Below, piece by piece: positions 51,101-64,000 of a stretch of DNA of 64,000 nucleotides. The DNA comes from Archivesica marissinica (taxonomy: Eukaryota; Mollusca; Bivalvia; Venerida; Vesicomyidae): the NCBI GenBank assembly GCA_014843695.1, contig CM026394.1, positions 39,912,368-39,976,367 of the forward strand. Direction: 5' to 3'. Position numbers and translations under genes: made by a program. Position 1 is the stretch's first letter. Every line of letters starts with the position of its first letter. The notes below the pieces were generated by a model. The model saw only the letters and a program-made list of their open reading frames with translations, ran no database searches and was not told the origin of the DNA.

Positions 51101-54100
51101 GTCGACATTCATGCGTAATACAAAACGTTTATCCTGAATAACACGAGTACTATTGTACATATATTTATTTGTAGACAAATCGTAGTTAAATTATCTCTAA
51201 ACAAACGTATAGTGTAGACAACAAACATCAATTCAGGAGCGTGTATGACCGTTACATGAAATCCTACTTTCACTCTTGAAAGTTTGTGTACCACAAAAAC
51301 ACTGTTTATTGATTCAATGTTAGTGTTAAATGTATTCAGAAGAATTTGTAGTAGCAAGGCATTAATACGTGAAAAAAATGCATTTTATTTTTGTGATGCA
51401 ATGTCGCTTTAAGCAAATGTGGCTAGCCGGTTTGGTTGTGAATATCGAAAGCAGAATAGTATACATGCGCAATGTCAAAATCGGAGATTTTTCGCAAGGT
51501 TGACTACCTATTTTCGGGAAAAGCCTAATTCAATCAGAAGGGATGAATGTAACAGTTCACGATTGTGGCTGCCCCATTAGCTCAAATTATAGTACGTTAG
51601 AAACAGTAGGGTCATTCAAATATCCGCGGTTCGAATCTACAGCCAAACCTGTGTTAGTGGTCACCTCTATTCACCAGCCAATCCTGTGTTAGTGGTCACC
51701 TCTATTCACCAGCCAATCCTGTGTTAGTGATCACCTCTATTCACCAGCCAAACCTGTGTTAGTGGTCACCTCTATTCACCAGCCAAACCTGTGTTAGTGG
51801 TCACCTCTATTCACCAGCCAATCCTGTGTTAGTGGTCACCTCTATTCACCAATCAACATGTATTGAACAGCCAGTTTCCAGATTCCCAATAGGTTGTTTT
51901 GCCATTTTTTGCGAGTCCCATGGCTGGCTGCTTAACACGGGTTTGACTATATGTCGATATTGACAATGTTCTATTTCATTTCACTTTTCGTTGATTGTTC
52001 AGGTCCACAATAGGCTCGCATTCCAAAATAATGGTGTACTAAATTTAGATGTAAAACATTATGAAATGGATATTTACCATTCACGTTAAACTTATATTAG
52101 ATACCACCAAAGGGAAAGGCTAAACGCCGTTTCAAAGCAGGAATTAATACAGGACGGGAAGTGAAAAGGTTGTATCTTAATAGACATGGTCTTTCAAGCA
52201 ATTATCTCTGTGCTTGCATAAAGTTTAAAACTAAAGAAATTATATTTAAGTTTTGCTTAGTGAAATTTTAGGAGCATACCATTGCATGTTTTGGAACACG
52301 CAGACCAGGCTGACCAATCACCGTAGAGCCCGTTTACAGGATCACGATTTGTCAACGGTCTCGTCGGACCAGCACCATATCCCTGGAAATAGAGTTGTTA
52401 CATTGTACTTGTCTATATAGTATGTACACACTGTGATTACGAGATGAAATCAAATCATATCGTATACTACTAATAAACACACATTTTTTTCTTTTATGAT
52501 TTCCAATGATTTTGGCGAACATAATAGTTGTTATCAAATTTAATTCATTTTAACTGCCCCTGGCTGGAGCCTCATTCCTCTACAATACAATGCTGTCAAA
52601 ATTAAAACCTACACACAAAACAAATTCATTATAATATATTACTTACTTATTGACTTCATGATAAGTCAGAAAATAGCTAAACTACAAAAGTACAACTAAC
52701 CGCGCAGGAATACGAAACGCAACCAGATGCCATTTTCTCTGCCACTGGTTAGTTTAAAATATTGTTTAAACTAACCAGTGGCAGCTATATGTTATATTTC
52801 GTGTTTTACGCCTGCATCAGCACCATTTTGGGCTATATCGCCGGCGAGCAGTTTACTAACAACACCTTTCCTGGGCAGGCTCCAGCGGTTAACCAGTACT
52901 TGTGTGCACCAACCTCCTTAAGAAACTGGCAACTGTTTCATATAAATGAGACACGGTCTGAGCTGGGCTCGAACCCGTCACCATCAGTGATGATAGGTTA
53001 CAGTGGTATACAAGTCAGCGACCTAAACCACTCGACCATGGAGGCGGATATATATATATATTCTAGCATGGCTCTGTATACACTTACCGTGGTTAAAACT
53101 GCAGTAAGCCATTGTGTAGAGCATGACGTCAACACATGACATCATTTTACAAGCATGTGCGCTTCTTATATATGTTTGTCATGTTAGAATCGAAATAATA
53201 ATAATGTATTTGTGTTATTTATAGTCGAATACAACATGGGTTGTCGTTCTGCGTGTCGGAATTAACCAGGTAGGTCTGCAAAGCTAATTCCTACGAGTCA
53301 GAACCCCAAAACATGTTTTACTCGGCAATATATAACTGAACGACAAGTATGCTACCAATAAATAACTGAACGACAAGTATGATGTCTTAGATGAACTATG
53401 TATTACAAGTCTACGTACCACAGGAGGTGTAGAGCCGCCATTTGCTGGATAAACATCTGTATCTACATCCAGAGGAGGCTATGAAAACATGTTCATTTTA
53501 ACATTATTAACGATATGATAAAAATAAGTATGTTGTACTGTTGTGATCATAAGCACTGAACTATTGAACGTAGAGCATAGTAATACAATAGGACATCGCA
53601 AAATGTGGTCACAACCAATTAAGGAATGAATCGTGGGTTAATAGTTTCCATCGGGGTATGAAATACATTTGGCGTTGTTAATGTATGTGGAGGGCGAAGG
53701 CATCCACTCTTAGCTTGAAACACTGTCAATGTAGTTCATACCCCGATGGAAACTATTAACCCGCGATTCATTCTTTATATTTACTTTTACTATTATTTTC
53801 AATGACACTTTGCATTTCAAATACTTTTAGTCTAGAGAGCGACTTACCGAGTGTCAGAACAGGTAAATAGATCATAATTGGAACAGCGTAAACTACAAGA
53901 CAGGCCTTCTCTCGCGACGCAAGCTCGTAACTTCGAGTGCGTGCTCATGTCAGCTGCATATCATTAGTAAGACACGCCTTTTCTCACGACGAACGCTGCC
54001 TAACACTGCGAATACGCATGTCAGTGTCTTCGACAGCGCATGTCAGCTGCATATAATTAGTTGGAAACCCTCATACGAAAATGCATACAATCAGTGCACA

Positions 54101-57100
54101 CACGTTCATCAAAGGAAATACAATAGCGATGTAAATATTAACGATTATACAACATGGCCACTGTTCTGGAACAGATATGTAAACCATCTAAAAATACAAC
54201 CACAACTGCTTTGAGTCACGATACGTAGGCAATCTCTTCTTAGGAATTCAGGTGCCAAACATAACAACGTTGGCTAATTATTCGTTGGGTGCAGCAATTC
54301 AGTCAAACCTGTCAGCCAACAGTCAGCCAACATGCATTAAGCAACCAGTTTCAAGATTCCAAGTATGTTATTTTATTATACATTTAACCTCTATTAAGCA
54401 GACAGCCGGCTGTCCGATTAACGCAGTGGTTAGAGCACTCACCAATGCAACCCTAGTTCGATCCTCGTACCGGCAAATATGCGAGATGGTACGGTGGTCG
54501 CCAGGTCGGACAGGTGGGTTTACTCCGGGTACTCCGGTTTCGTCCCACATGAATGACAACATTATACGCTTTCATCCGCGCCAACGAGAGTGATTAATAT
54601 AAGTTTTTAAAACGTGCTTGCAATCATTGTAAACCAAATAAAGTTTAAACTAAGCAGAGAGCCACCTGTTCTAAGTAGCCTCTGTCCGTGATTCCCTTGA
54701 CTGGCTGCTTAAGACAGGGTTAACTGTATACATGTATATGTGCTTATTTCCTAGGCTTTCTATTCACTTTTACCTTTTCCATATTTAACTGGGATCCATA
54801 CAACCGTTGTCGACAATCACCATCCGTCAGGTTACCGGACTTAACCATTACACTAAAGTCTGGACACCTTCCACCACCACAAGTGGCCGCCTCATCAGGA
54901 GCAAGAGTCGTAACGCCAACAAATTTGTAATACAACATTCTGAAAAGAGCATAACTTGCATAATGACAATGATGATGACGATAATGACGAAGATAATGAT
55001 AATGACGATGATGACGATAATGACGACGATAATGATAATGACAATGTTATGTTATGTTATGTTATATTTTTTACGCCTGCATCAGCACCATTTTGGGCTA
55101 TATCGACGGCGGGCAGTTTACCTAACAACATCTTTCCTGGGCAGGCTCCAGCGGTTAACAAGTACTTGGGTACACCAACCTCCGTAAGAAACTGCCAACA
55201 TTTTCATATAAATGAGACACGGTCTGAGTGGGGCTCGAACCCGTGACCATCAGTGATGATAGGTTACAGTGGTATACAAGTCAGCGACCTTAACCACTCG
55301 ACCACAGAGGCGGACGATGACGATCATGACGACGATAATAGCAATAATAATGACAATATCAATGGCAATAGCAAAAGAACTGAACAGTCGTCATGTGACG
55401 TATGCTGTTTAAAACGCAAAAACAATTTTTATTTATATTTCGGGTCTTACGCCTGCATCAGCACCATTTTGGGTTATATCGCCGGCGGGCAGTTTACCTA
55501 ACAACACCTTTCCTGGGCAGGCTCCAGCGGTTAACCAGTACTTGAGTGCACCAACCTCCGTAAGAAAATGCCAACTTGTTCATATAAATGAGACACGGTC
55601 TGAGCGGGGCTCGAACCCGTGACCATCAGTGATGATAGGTTACAGTGGTATACAAGTCAGCGACCTTAACCACTCGACCACGGAGGCGGACTAAGCTCAA
55701 AAACAAACCAACGAATTATTTTCGTTTCAACATTCCACTGTGAAAGCAATACTAGGTTTACGTACTGCATATGTTACAGAACACTCACGTACTTACACTG
55801 TGAAAGCAATACTAGGTTTACGTACTGCATATGTTACAGAACACTCACGTACTTACACCGTGAAAGCAATACTAGGTTTACGTACTGCATATGTTACAGA
55901 ACACTCACGTACTTACACCAACGTATAATATACTAACAATACACGTACCCGGTTGCATCGTCTAGGTAGAACTTCTCCCCGTCAAGTTCTGAGTCTGTCG
56001 CATCTAATTCTGCAAGAGAATTAACTCTCGTGAACTTCTCAGCCGTCCAAAGTTTTCCCGGGAAGGCACTTTGCATGTCGAGTTCAGAGCCTGGTGGAGT
56101 ACAGATCCCGACCCTTAAAGTGTCGCCACTGTGAAAAGAGTGTGGTATACATATATATATATATGTGTATAGATTTTTATTCTGTATTCCTCGCCTTCCC
56201 AATCATTTGTTCGTTCTTTTTTTCTACTGTTTTTGTTGTTGTGATTCCGTCTTCAAACAGCTTATTGTTGGCATATGTATGCATCTCTTTGCCAAGTTTG
56301 CAATTGACGGGTTAGTGGGGTAGTGATTAACAAGCTGTACAGCAAATCCAGGAATGTCCGATTAGGCTGTCCGATTAGCGCAGTGGTTAGCGCGGTCGCT
56401 TCTTACAAATGCAACCCGGGTTCGATCCTCGGACAGGGAAGTATGTGAGATGGTACGATGGTCGCCAGATCGGACAGGTGGGTTTTCTCCGGGTACTCCG
56501 GTTTCCTCCCACATGAATGACCACATATACGCTTTCATCCGCGCCAACGAGAGTGATTAATATAAGTTGTTAAAACTTGCTTGGCAATCGTTGTAAAATA
56601 AATAAAGTATAAAAAAATCCAGGAATCGCAGGTTAGATTCTCTCCGTGAATCGCAGGTTCGATCGTTCTATGGATCGCATGTCAAAATCCCTCCAGGATA
56701 TTATGTTATATTTCGGGTGTTACGCCTGCACCAGCACCATTTTGGGCTATATCGCCGGCGGGCAGTTTACCTAACAACACTTTTCCTGGGCAGGCTCCAG
56801 CGGTTAACCAGTACTTGTGTGCACTAACCTCCTTAAGAAACTGCCAACTTTTTCATATAAATGAGACACGGCCTGAGCGGGGCTCGAACCTGTGACAATC
56901 AGTGATGATAGGTTACAGTGGTATACAAGTCAGCGACCTTAACCACTCGACCACGGAGGCGGACCATATGGATGAGCTACTTATATGAATCACTCTCGTT
57001 GGCGCGGATGAAATCGTAAATGTGGCCATTCATGTGGGAGGAAACCGGAGTACCCGGAGAAAACCCACCTGTCCGATCTGGCGATCATCGTACCATCTCC

Positions 57101-60100
57101 CATACTTCCCGGTCAGAGGATCGAACCCGGGTTGCATTGGTGAGAAGCGAGCGCGCTAACCACTGCGCTAATCGGACATCATTAGGGTATATCCGAGTAA
57201 ATACTAACTATGTTTGCACATGTCACTTGGATCACGATGTTTGTTAACAGTTTCTCGTGGGCAAGCATGGTTTGGCTTACTGTATGCGTCTACATTGTAC
57301 ATTCTAATCTCGGACATTTACGTTAACATACAACGAACAATATCGTACAAGATGTGCGGAAACGGGTTTCAGTCGACACAGCAAACCAGGGAAAGTACCA
57401 AGCCCGTAGCCACACTGAGCCACACTGAGGCACACCGAGGCAGAAGCGTCGGTTAAAATTACCGAAGCACAAACAAAAATAATGAAAAATTAAACAAATA
57501 AAAGGCAAAACATATCCCTTTGCTGTATAAAATGTTGACTGTTAGAGAGCTGAAAGGTCAGTACATAAGTATACGTCTAAACTCATTAAATCAGAAATCG
57601 CTTTTATACTCCAACACTTTTAAGGAGGAACATGCCACCGGACCCCCATATATTGCCTCGGTTAAAATTTGCCTCTGGCTACGGTACTGAGTACGGGCAT
57701 GAGAAATGAAATAAGGACACACAAGGGTTTACACGCTGGACTGGTAATCCAGGGATCGCAGATTCGATACCCCGTCTGATCCTAATAAAATTACCAGTCT
57801 TTCAAATGGGACTTTAACCGAGGTTTCGTGTCTGTGCTTTACACAGTGCACGTTAAAGAACCAGGTGAGACTCGGGAATGATTCTCTGTCTGTATCATTG
57901 CAGTATCCTTCAACAATCTAAAATGACTAATCTCTTCATGAGGCGTCGCTCATATGGGCAACCGGTAGCGACGATAAATAAACGTAAACCATACACTACT
58001 GTATTAACACCAATTATAACTGGCAACGGAATGAAATCGCACAGCCCTCGACAAGCAAGCAGGGAATACCATTGGAGAACCGTCTATGACTAAGACAGGA
58101 ATATTATATCTCTTGTATACATTTCTCTGAGGTTAAGTAATAAATGTTAAAGCGGTAGTCATGATAGCGCAGTAATAGCGCATTCGCTTCACGTGCGAAA
58201 GAGCCCTGAGTTCTAGCACCTTTGGAGCCGTTACGATTGTGCTCGTAGGCAAGGCATTTAAATTCCACATTGCTCTTCTCTCTCCCTCGTGGCGATGGAT
58301 TCCATCGAGAGTGATATTAATATAAGTTTTAAGAACTTGTTTCGCAATCGAGCTAACATAAAAGTTGTATATACTAAATAAGATATAGGACTACATAAAT
58401 AGCTCTTACATCTCAATTCCTTCTGCCGTTATGCGGATCCATTCTGGTATCTCGCCAATGGTATGGAACGTGTATGTCCGACTCCCATCCATCACCACTT
58501 GTGGGCCGGTGGCGACTCGAAGTTCAAATTCCAATTGAGCACTGGGTAGATCATCACGAACAAATATGCCATGCGATTCCAAGTCGTGGAAGCCACCTGC
58601 GACCCTCAGCTGATGATAAAATACACTTAGTTTATACAAATTATGTTTAGCTTGATTGCGAAATAATTTCTTATAACTTATTATTTTATTATTATTATAT
58701 TAATCACTCTTAGTCCAGCAGTCACCTTAACCTGAAATTCCCGGATAAAGTTTATTTTTCTATTAATTATGGGACATATATAATCCTCACCTTTGAATAA
58801 TTAAATTTTAAAATATTCAAGAATTTCAAAATGGCCGCCAAATCTGAAAATGGTTTCACAATATATTCGCTAATAAGTCATGTACACTCTTAATAATTGT
58901 GCGTAGACCCAAACAGTATATAAATATTCTATAATAAATAATCAAAGAAGAATAATATTAATAAATGTGGGCCAAATACTGCCGGACTATCTCGAGATCT
59001 CATTCCTAATGGAATGCATCGCCACCAGGGAAAGAGAAGAGGCAACGTGGAATTAAATGCATTGCCTAAGGGCACAATTGTAACTGTTCCAGTGGGGTTC
59101 GAAACTCCGGACCTTTCGCATCTGAAGCGAACGCGATACAACTGCCCTATCACGACTTCCACAAGTAGCCAATGTTAAACAGCTTATAAAATACACTTTG
59201 TTAGTTTGCCTTCATGGCTGAGTGGTTACGGTCGTTGAATTCAAATTACTCGCCCCTCACCACTGTACGTTCGAATTCTAAGTGGCTGTTTGAGGAGGCT
59301 ATCCAGCTGTATACGTTCGAATTCCAATGAGAGACATCTCTAATTTTCTATTACCTCCCTTGGCAGATAAAGTCCGATTTATTACAAAATGTGAATAGGT
59401 CCTTTTTGTTAGAATCCTTTGTTTTTACTGTTGTGCCCTAACCAGATGTTGCGGTATGATAAATGTGATTTTATCACAATCGTGTTAATTAACTTATAAC
59501 ATTCTGTTACAAATAAGTACCCATTGCATATACTGTAGGAGATATGTCGAGATATAGTAATTTAATACTCATAATAAGCGAGAGTGGGATAATAGTGCTA
59601 GCATGTTGTGCAAAGGAAACAACGATAAAAACAGAGGAAAACACTTAATAGGACTTGTCTACTTTAGGGAGTATTCAGGGGCAGTAACTGACCGATGTCT
59701 CTCGTTGACTGTCGAATTAGTTCATGTGAGGAAGCTATCCAGCTGGCTTGTGGAAGGTTGCTGGATCTTCCATGATAGGTCAATATCCGAATATACACTT
59801 ACTCTTCAATACTTTGTCAATATGCCAGTCTCCTAATGCAGATTTAACATTTCTATACTTTTAGAATATGCCAGTTTCAAAGGATACACGTATATGTCCA
59901 TGCTTTGTTTGGCAATATGCAATATCCTAATAATATACCTATATTTCACACTTTGATAATATGTCTGTTTCCAATATATCCTAACAGTTCCATAATTTGA
60001 GAATATGTCCGTTTCCAAGATACCCTAACAGTTACATAATTTGAGAATATGTCCGTTTCCAAAGATATCCTAACCGTTCCATACATTGAGAATATGTCCG

Positions 60101-63100
60101 TTTCCAAAGATACCCCAAAAGTTCCATAATTTGAGAATATGTCCGTTTCCAAAGATACCCCAAAAGTTCCATAATTTGAGAACATGTCCGTTTCCAAAGA
60201 TACCCTAACAGTTCCATACATTGAGAATATGTCCGTTTCCAAAGATACCCTAACAGTTCCATAATTTGAGAATATGTCCGTTTCCAAAGATATCCTAACA
60301 GTTCCATACATTGAGAATATGTCTGTTTCCAAGATATCCTAACATTTCCATAATTCCCAACATTTTATATTTATATTGAGAAGCAATAAATAAATAATAT
60401 GCACAACATGTGCAAACAGGTATTGGCTACACGATGCTTTACTTTTAATTGAAATTTGATAATTATCAGAACATTGGTATACGTGTTAATATAAGTATAT
60501 AATTTCCCCTCTAACCGAGTGCACACTTTCTTTTACGTGTGAGTATATATACATACATACATACATACATACACACATATACACACATACATACATACAC
60601 ACATATACACACATACTTATATACATACGTTTCCATATTTTGTTTGGCAATATGCCAGTCTCCTAAGTGGCCTGGCAATGCAGTCAGATGCGGCTGCCGA
60701 GAGATGGTCCGGTTTAACCCAATACTGTTTTTGAACGCTACCGGAAGTATTTGTATAGAATGTAAAACCAGCAATTAGTTGACCGTCCCTCTCAGTTTCC
60801 CAACCTGCATCTACATTCTTATCACCGGATATGGCGTAGCTTCCTCCACTTTCCTAATAAATACAAGTATTTAATTGATTACTGTATATTACTGTCTCCA
60901 TACAGACATAGTCACCATTTTGGAATTAATATATACGCTCGACCTATAAGCGAAATGCACATGGTTTGAGCCTTGTGATTGGCTGCATAATGTTATCACC
61001 ACATCACCAGACAAACTATAATATTGGACATAAATGCTTCGAATAAAGAATATTGAACAATATACAGATGGGACCAGCGGCCATTTTGGATTTTGCCCCC
61101 TAGCAAAAAATACGGGAATATTTTCCAGGGGCCGGGTTTCTAATTTTTTTATGAAATGTCCATAGAAGTCAAATCAATTGTCAAAACATGTTAGCCGGAG
61201 AAGGGTCACGTGATTGAGATTCTGGACCCAACTATAAGAATTATGTTATATATTATGTTATATTTCGAGTTTTACGCCAGCATCAGCACCATTTTGGGCT
61301 ATATCGCCGGCGGGCAGTTTACCCAACAACACCTTTCCTGGGCAGGCTCCAACGGTTAACCAGTACTTGGGTGCACCAACCTTCGTAGGAAACTGCCAAC
61401 TTTTTCATATACATGAGACACGGCCTGAGCGGGGCTCGAACCCGTGAGCATCAGAGATGATCGGTTACAGTGGTATGCAAGTCAGCGACCTTAACCACTC
61501 GACCACGGAGGCGGACAAACAATAAGAATATATAAAGCTTTGCAATACACTCATTCAAGCAGCAAATGTTCATCAACTATGTAGTTTAATAGTCATTTAT
61601 TTTACAACGATTGCGAAACAAGCTGCTTCAACTTATATTAATCACTCTCGTTGGGGCGGTTGACAGCGTATGTGTGGTCATTCATTCGGGAGGAAATCGG
61701 TGTTGGAGATAAATGGGAGTACCCAGAGAAATCACATCTGTCCGATATGGCGATATTTACGCCTGCATCAGCACCACTATGGGCTATAACGCAGGCTGGC
61801 AGTTTACTTAACAACACTTTTCCTGGGCAGACTTGTTAACTAGTAGTTGGGTGTACCAACCTCCGTAAGAAATTGCTAACTTTTTCATATACATTTATTT
61901 ATTTTATATTTCGGGTTTTACGCCTGCATCATTTATATTATACTGTTTGTACATACATATTAATAATGATTTGTAAATATGTTATGCTCTTCAGAAATGG
62001 AGGAAATAAAAGTATCTTCTATCTACCATTTCGTGCTATATCGCCGGCTGGCAATTTACCTAACACCTTTCCTGGGCAGGCTCCAGCGGTTAACCAGAAC
62101 TAGGGTGCACCAACCTCCTTAAGAAACTGCCAACCTTTTCATATAAATGAGACACGGCCTGAGCGTGGCACAAACCCGTGGCCATCAGTGATGAAAGGTT
62201 ACAGTGGTATACAAGTCAACGACCTTAATTAACCTCTCGACCACAGAGGCGCACGAACAGGACACTAAGCTCATCAAACCTGTGATTTATTTGATTTGTT
62301 GAAAGTGTAAGTTTGCTTACAATTATCAGACATGCTAGTGAAAATAGGCGATACTACGTGTATTTATGTTTATATATATTGATGCCGGTTGTATCTATGA
62401 GCCACGGATTTTGGAGGATAGTGCAATAATACAGACAGAGACCTAGTCACCAATTCCAGTCTCTTATGTTCGATTACGTGCATGGTATACAGCATCGACA
62501 CGAAACCTCAGCTTAAAGTCCCATCTGAAGAACTGTTAGTTGGATGTCAGACGGGTGATCAACCCGCGATCCCTGGATTCGGAGTCCAACGTGTTAGCCA
62601 CTGGACTGACCAGTCTCGCGAGACAATCCATAGCGAGACAACCACACTTGCATTAGGGTTATAACAAATGTACCAACTTACTGACTCGTCAAACGCATAC
62701 TGTATATTCCTAAATGGCGTAGTTACGGAGAAGAAATATGGGGAATTACGCTTCTTAGCAATGGCTCCTATGTCGTATATGTCATTTCTCTGGAAGCCGT
62801 CAAACCAAATATCGCTGTATTGTGTAGGCCCCTTCCACATTGTCACCCCAGAATGCGGTCGTTGTCTATCTGTCCTGGAAAATACGAGAGGTCCTAATGT
62901 ACTAGGATTATTCGGCTTCCCTGTAGTCCAGTGGTTAACACGCTTGTAGATTGATATATAATCTATATACTTTATTTTAGCTTGATTGCGAAACAATTTC
63001 TTACAACTTAATATTAATCACTCTCGAGATCTCATTCCTGATTGAATCCATCGCCACGAGGGAGAGAGAAGAGGCATGGTGGAATTTAAAATGCCTTGCC

Positions 63101-63396
63101 TTTAGGGCATACTAGTAACGGCTCCAGCGGGGCTCGACCTCAGGTCCTTTCGCACATGAATCGAACGCTCTACCACTGCGCTATCACGACTTTTATATTA
63201 GGTCTTTATTAATTTATTACCCCATGTTCGAGGAATTCGATATCCGGGCACAAGAGTAACATTAATTACTTACTCCGTCCAGGGTCGTGGAAAACTTCTG
63301 TCAAACTCATCCAATGTAGGTACACCGACGTTTTCACTGTCACCAATAACAACCGCGTGGCTCAATCTACCAGCACGCATTCCTTGTTGGCCTTCG
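45102..63396 (-). CDS. CEMIP-like: second copy of CEMIP-like exons 12-21 (mirror image, 5'-partial)
   Basis: Minus-strand exons in coding order: 63274-63396, 62682-62874, 60629-60853, 58410-58609, 55949-56128, 54774-54939, 53419-53478, 52280-52382, 47198-47308, 45102-45277. Sequence and splice sites are identical to the left copy, with no disabling change. Exons 1-11 would lie beyond 64000 if the arm continues. The two copies would be convergent, tail to tail. Most likely the same locus placed twice in the assembly, so it should not be counted as an independent gene without read support. Confidence 0.85.
47565..49887. repeat. mirror copy of the 24-bp minisatellite
   Basis: Same unit order, same frame-shifting 23-bp units and the same non-repeat interruption (at 47860-47910) as 36970-39292. 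Independent arrays this variable would be expected to differ. Confidence 0.97.
49912..50140. repeat. mirror copy of the 39-bp minisatellite
   Basis: Reverse complement of 36717-36945. Confidence 0.9.
59952..60352. repeat. mirror copy of the 45-bp minisatellite
   Basis: Reverse complement of 26505-26905. It lies upstream (in minus-strand order, downstream) of the exon 14 copy at 60629-60853. Confidence 0.92.
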
Positions 63397-64000
63397 CTGA
63401 TAAAAAGAATGTCATCCAATGCAAGCTTGGGATATGCAGTGTAAACTATGTATGTGAACCCACTGTAGGGTTTGGCTTATTAACTCATTAGCTTATACAC
63501 ATTTATTTGAGCTCGAGTGCGAAACAAGTTCTTACAACTTATATTAATCACTCACGAGACCTCATTCCTGATGAAATACATCGCCACGAAGGAGAGAGAA
63601 GAGGCAACGTGGAATTTAAATGCGTTGCCTAAGGGCACAATCGTAACGGCTCCAACGGGGCTCGAACTCCAGGCTTTTCGCACCTGAAGCGAACGCGCTA
63701 CCACTGCGCGATCACGACTTGTTAACTCATTGGCTATGTGTATTTCAATATTATCGGTTTCCGATTACTTTATATCTGTATATATGCTTATGACCCTTAT
63801 GTCGGTTCCAACTAATACGAGGTGATATCAGAATAAATTGAAATGAACCGCACATGCGCACATTTTGTGCTTACTATTGGCAATTTCCGTCGGATTTCCG
63901 CAACTGTCCATAGCAAATATACAAAGCCGAAATGTCATTAACGGGTAAATTTACCGTCATTTATTCAAAACGTGTTATTTTTTCTTTACATTCGTTCATG

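Larger units (their letters stand above)
43929..64000 (-). repeat. right arm of the 20-kb perfect inverted duplication
   Basis: Every feature of 22857-42928 is present at 86857-x on the opposite strand. All predicted translations of 60 or more residues I compared are identical in length and sequence, including those in the 24-bp array. SINEs here (strand): B 44207-44386 (+), A 44811-45017 (+), B 46963-47186 (+), B 50552-50831 (-), B 52789-53047 (-), C 54403-54650 (+), B 55045-55316 (-), B 55424-55691 (-), C 56356-56614 (+), B 56699-56964 (-), C 56977-57177 (-), A 57724-57989 (+), D 58148-58363 (+), D 58627-59157 (-), B 61242-61516 (-), B/C 61582-61891 (-), B 61894-62255 (-), A 62363-62616 (-), D 62965-63191 (-), D 63490-63717 (-). 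Confidence 0.97.

Noticed and set aside
43929..64000. A real second CEMIP-like gene in opposite orientation
   Set aside because: Exact identity to the left arm and a placeholder gap at the symmetry point make an assembly duplication more likely. Kept only as a mirrored annotation.

Overview
This is a eukaryotic window, most likely from a mollusc and probably a bivalve. The reasons are spliced genes with GT-AG introns, AT-rich introns packed with tRNA-derived SINEs of molluscan type, LINE fragments, MITEs and minisatellites. Species cannot be fixed from sequence alone. There is no bacterial or viral gene layout.

One protein-coding gene is clear. On the + strand, 21 coding exons between 3361 and 41755 join in perfect phase into about 1,007 residues ending in a stop. 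The protein is a CEMIP/CEMIP2 (KIAA1199/TMEM2)-type extracellular hyaluronan-binding or hyaluronan-depolymerising protein. It has an ILEI-like segment (exons 1-2), the conserved CEMIP core with a parallel beta-helix region (exons 3-17), a Pro-rich linker (exon 18), then two thrombospondin type-1 repeats (exons 19-21) where vertebrate CEMIP has a second ILEI-like domain. The 5' end (signal peptide and G8 domain) lies outside the window or in the 1158-2157 gap.

Layout. 1-3360: LINE 3' end, SINEs, a 39-bp repeat cut by a 1,000-N gap. 3361-22856: exons 1-11, separated by minisatellites (57, 40, 49, 55 and 25 bp units, TGCC and ACGC tetranucleotides), SINEs and a tandem array of ten tRNA-like units. 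22857-42928: exons 12-21 plus more SINEs, MITEs and a 2.3-kb 24-bp minisatellite. 42929-43928: a second 1,000-N gap. 43929-64000: the exact reverse complement of 22857-42928, so position x on the left equals 86857-x on the right. The right half therefore carries a second, minus-strand copy of exons 12-21. Identity, including in hypervariable arrays, and the round gap size point to a scaffolding or assembly duplication rather than a biological palindrome, but this needs reads to settle.

The repeat content has a recurrent theme: several tandem arrays have grown inside transposable elements (a SINE, a SINE chimera, a MITE, a LINE ORF1), with the host element still recognisable on both sides. One array may have grown from an exon end.
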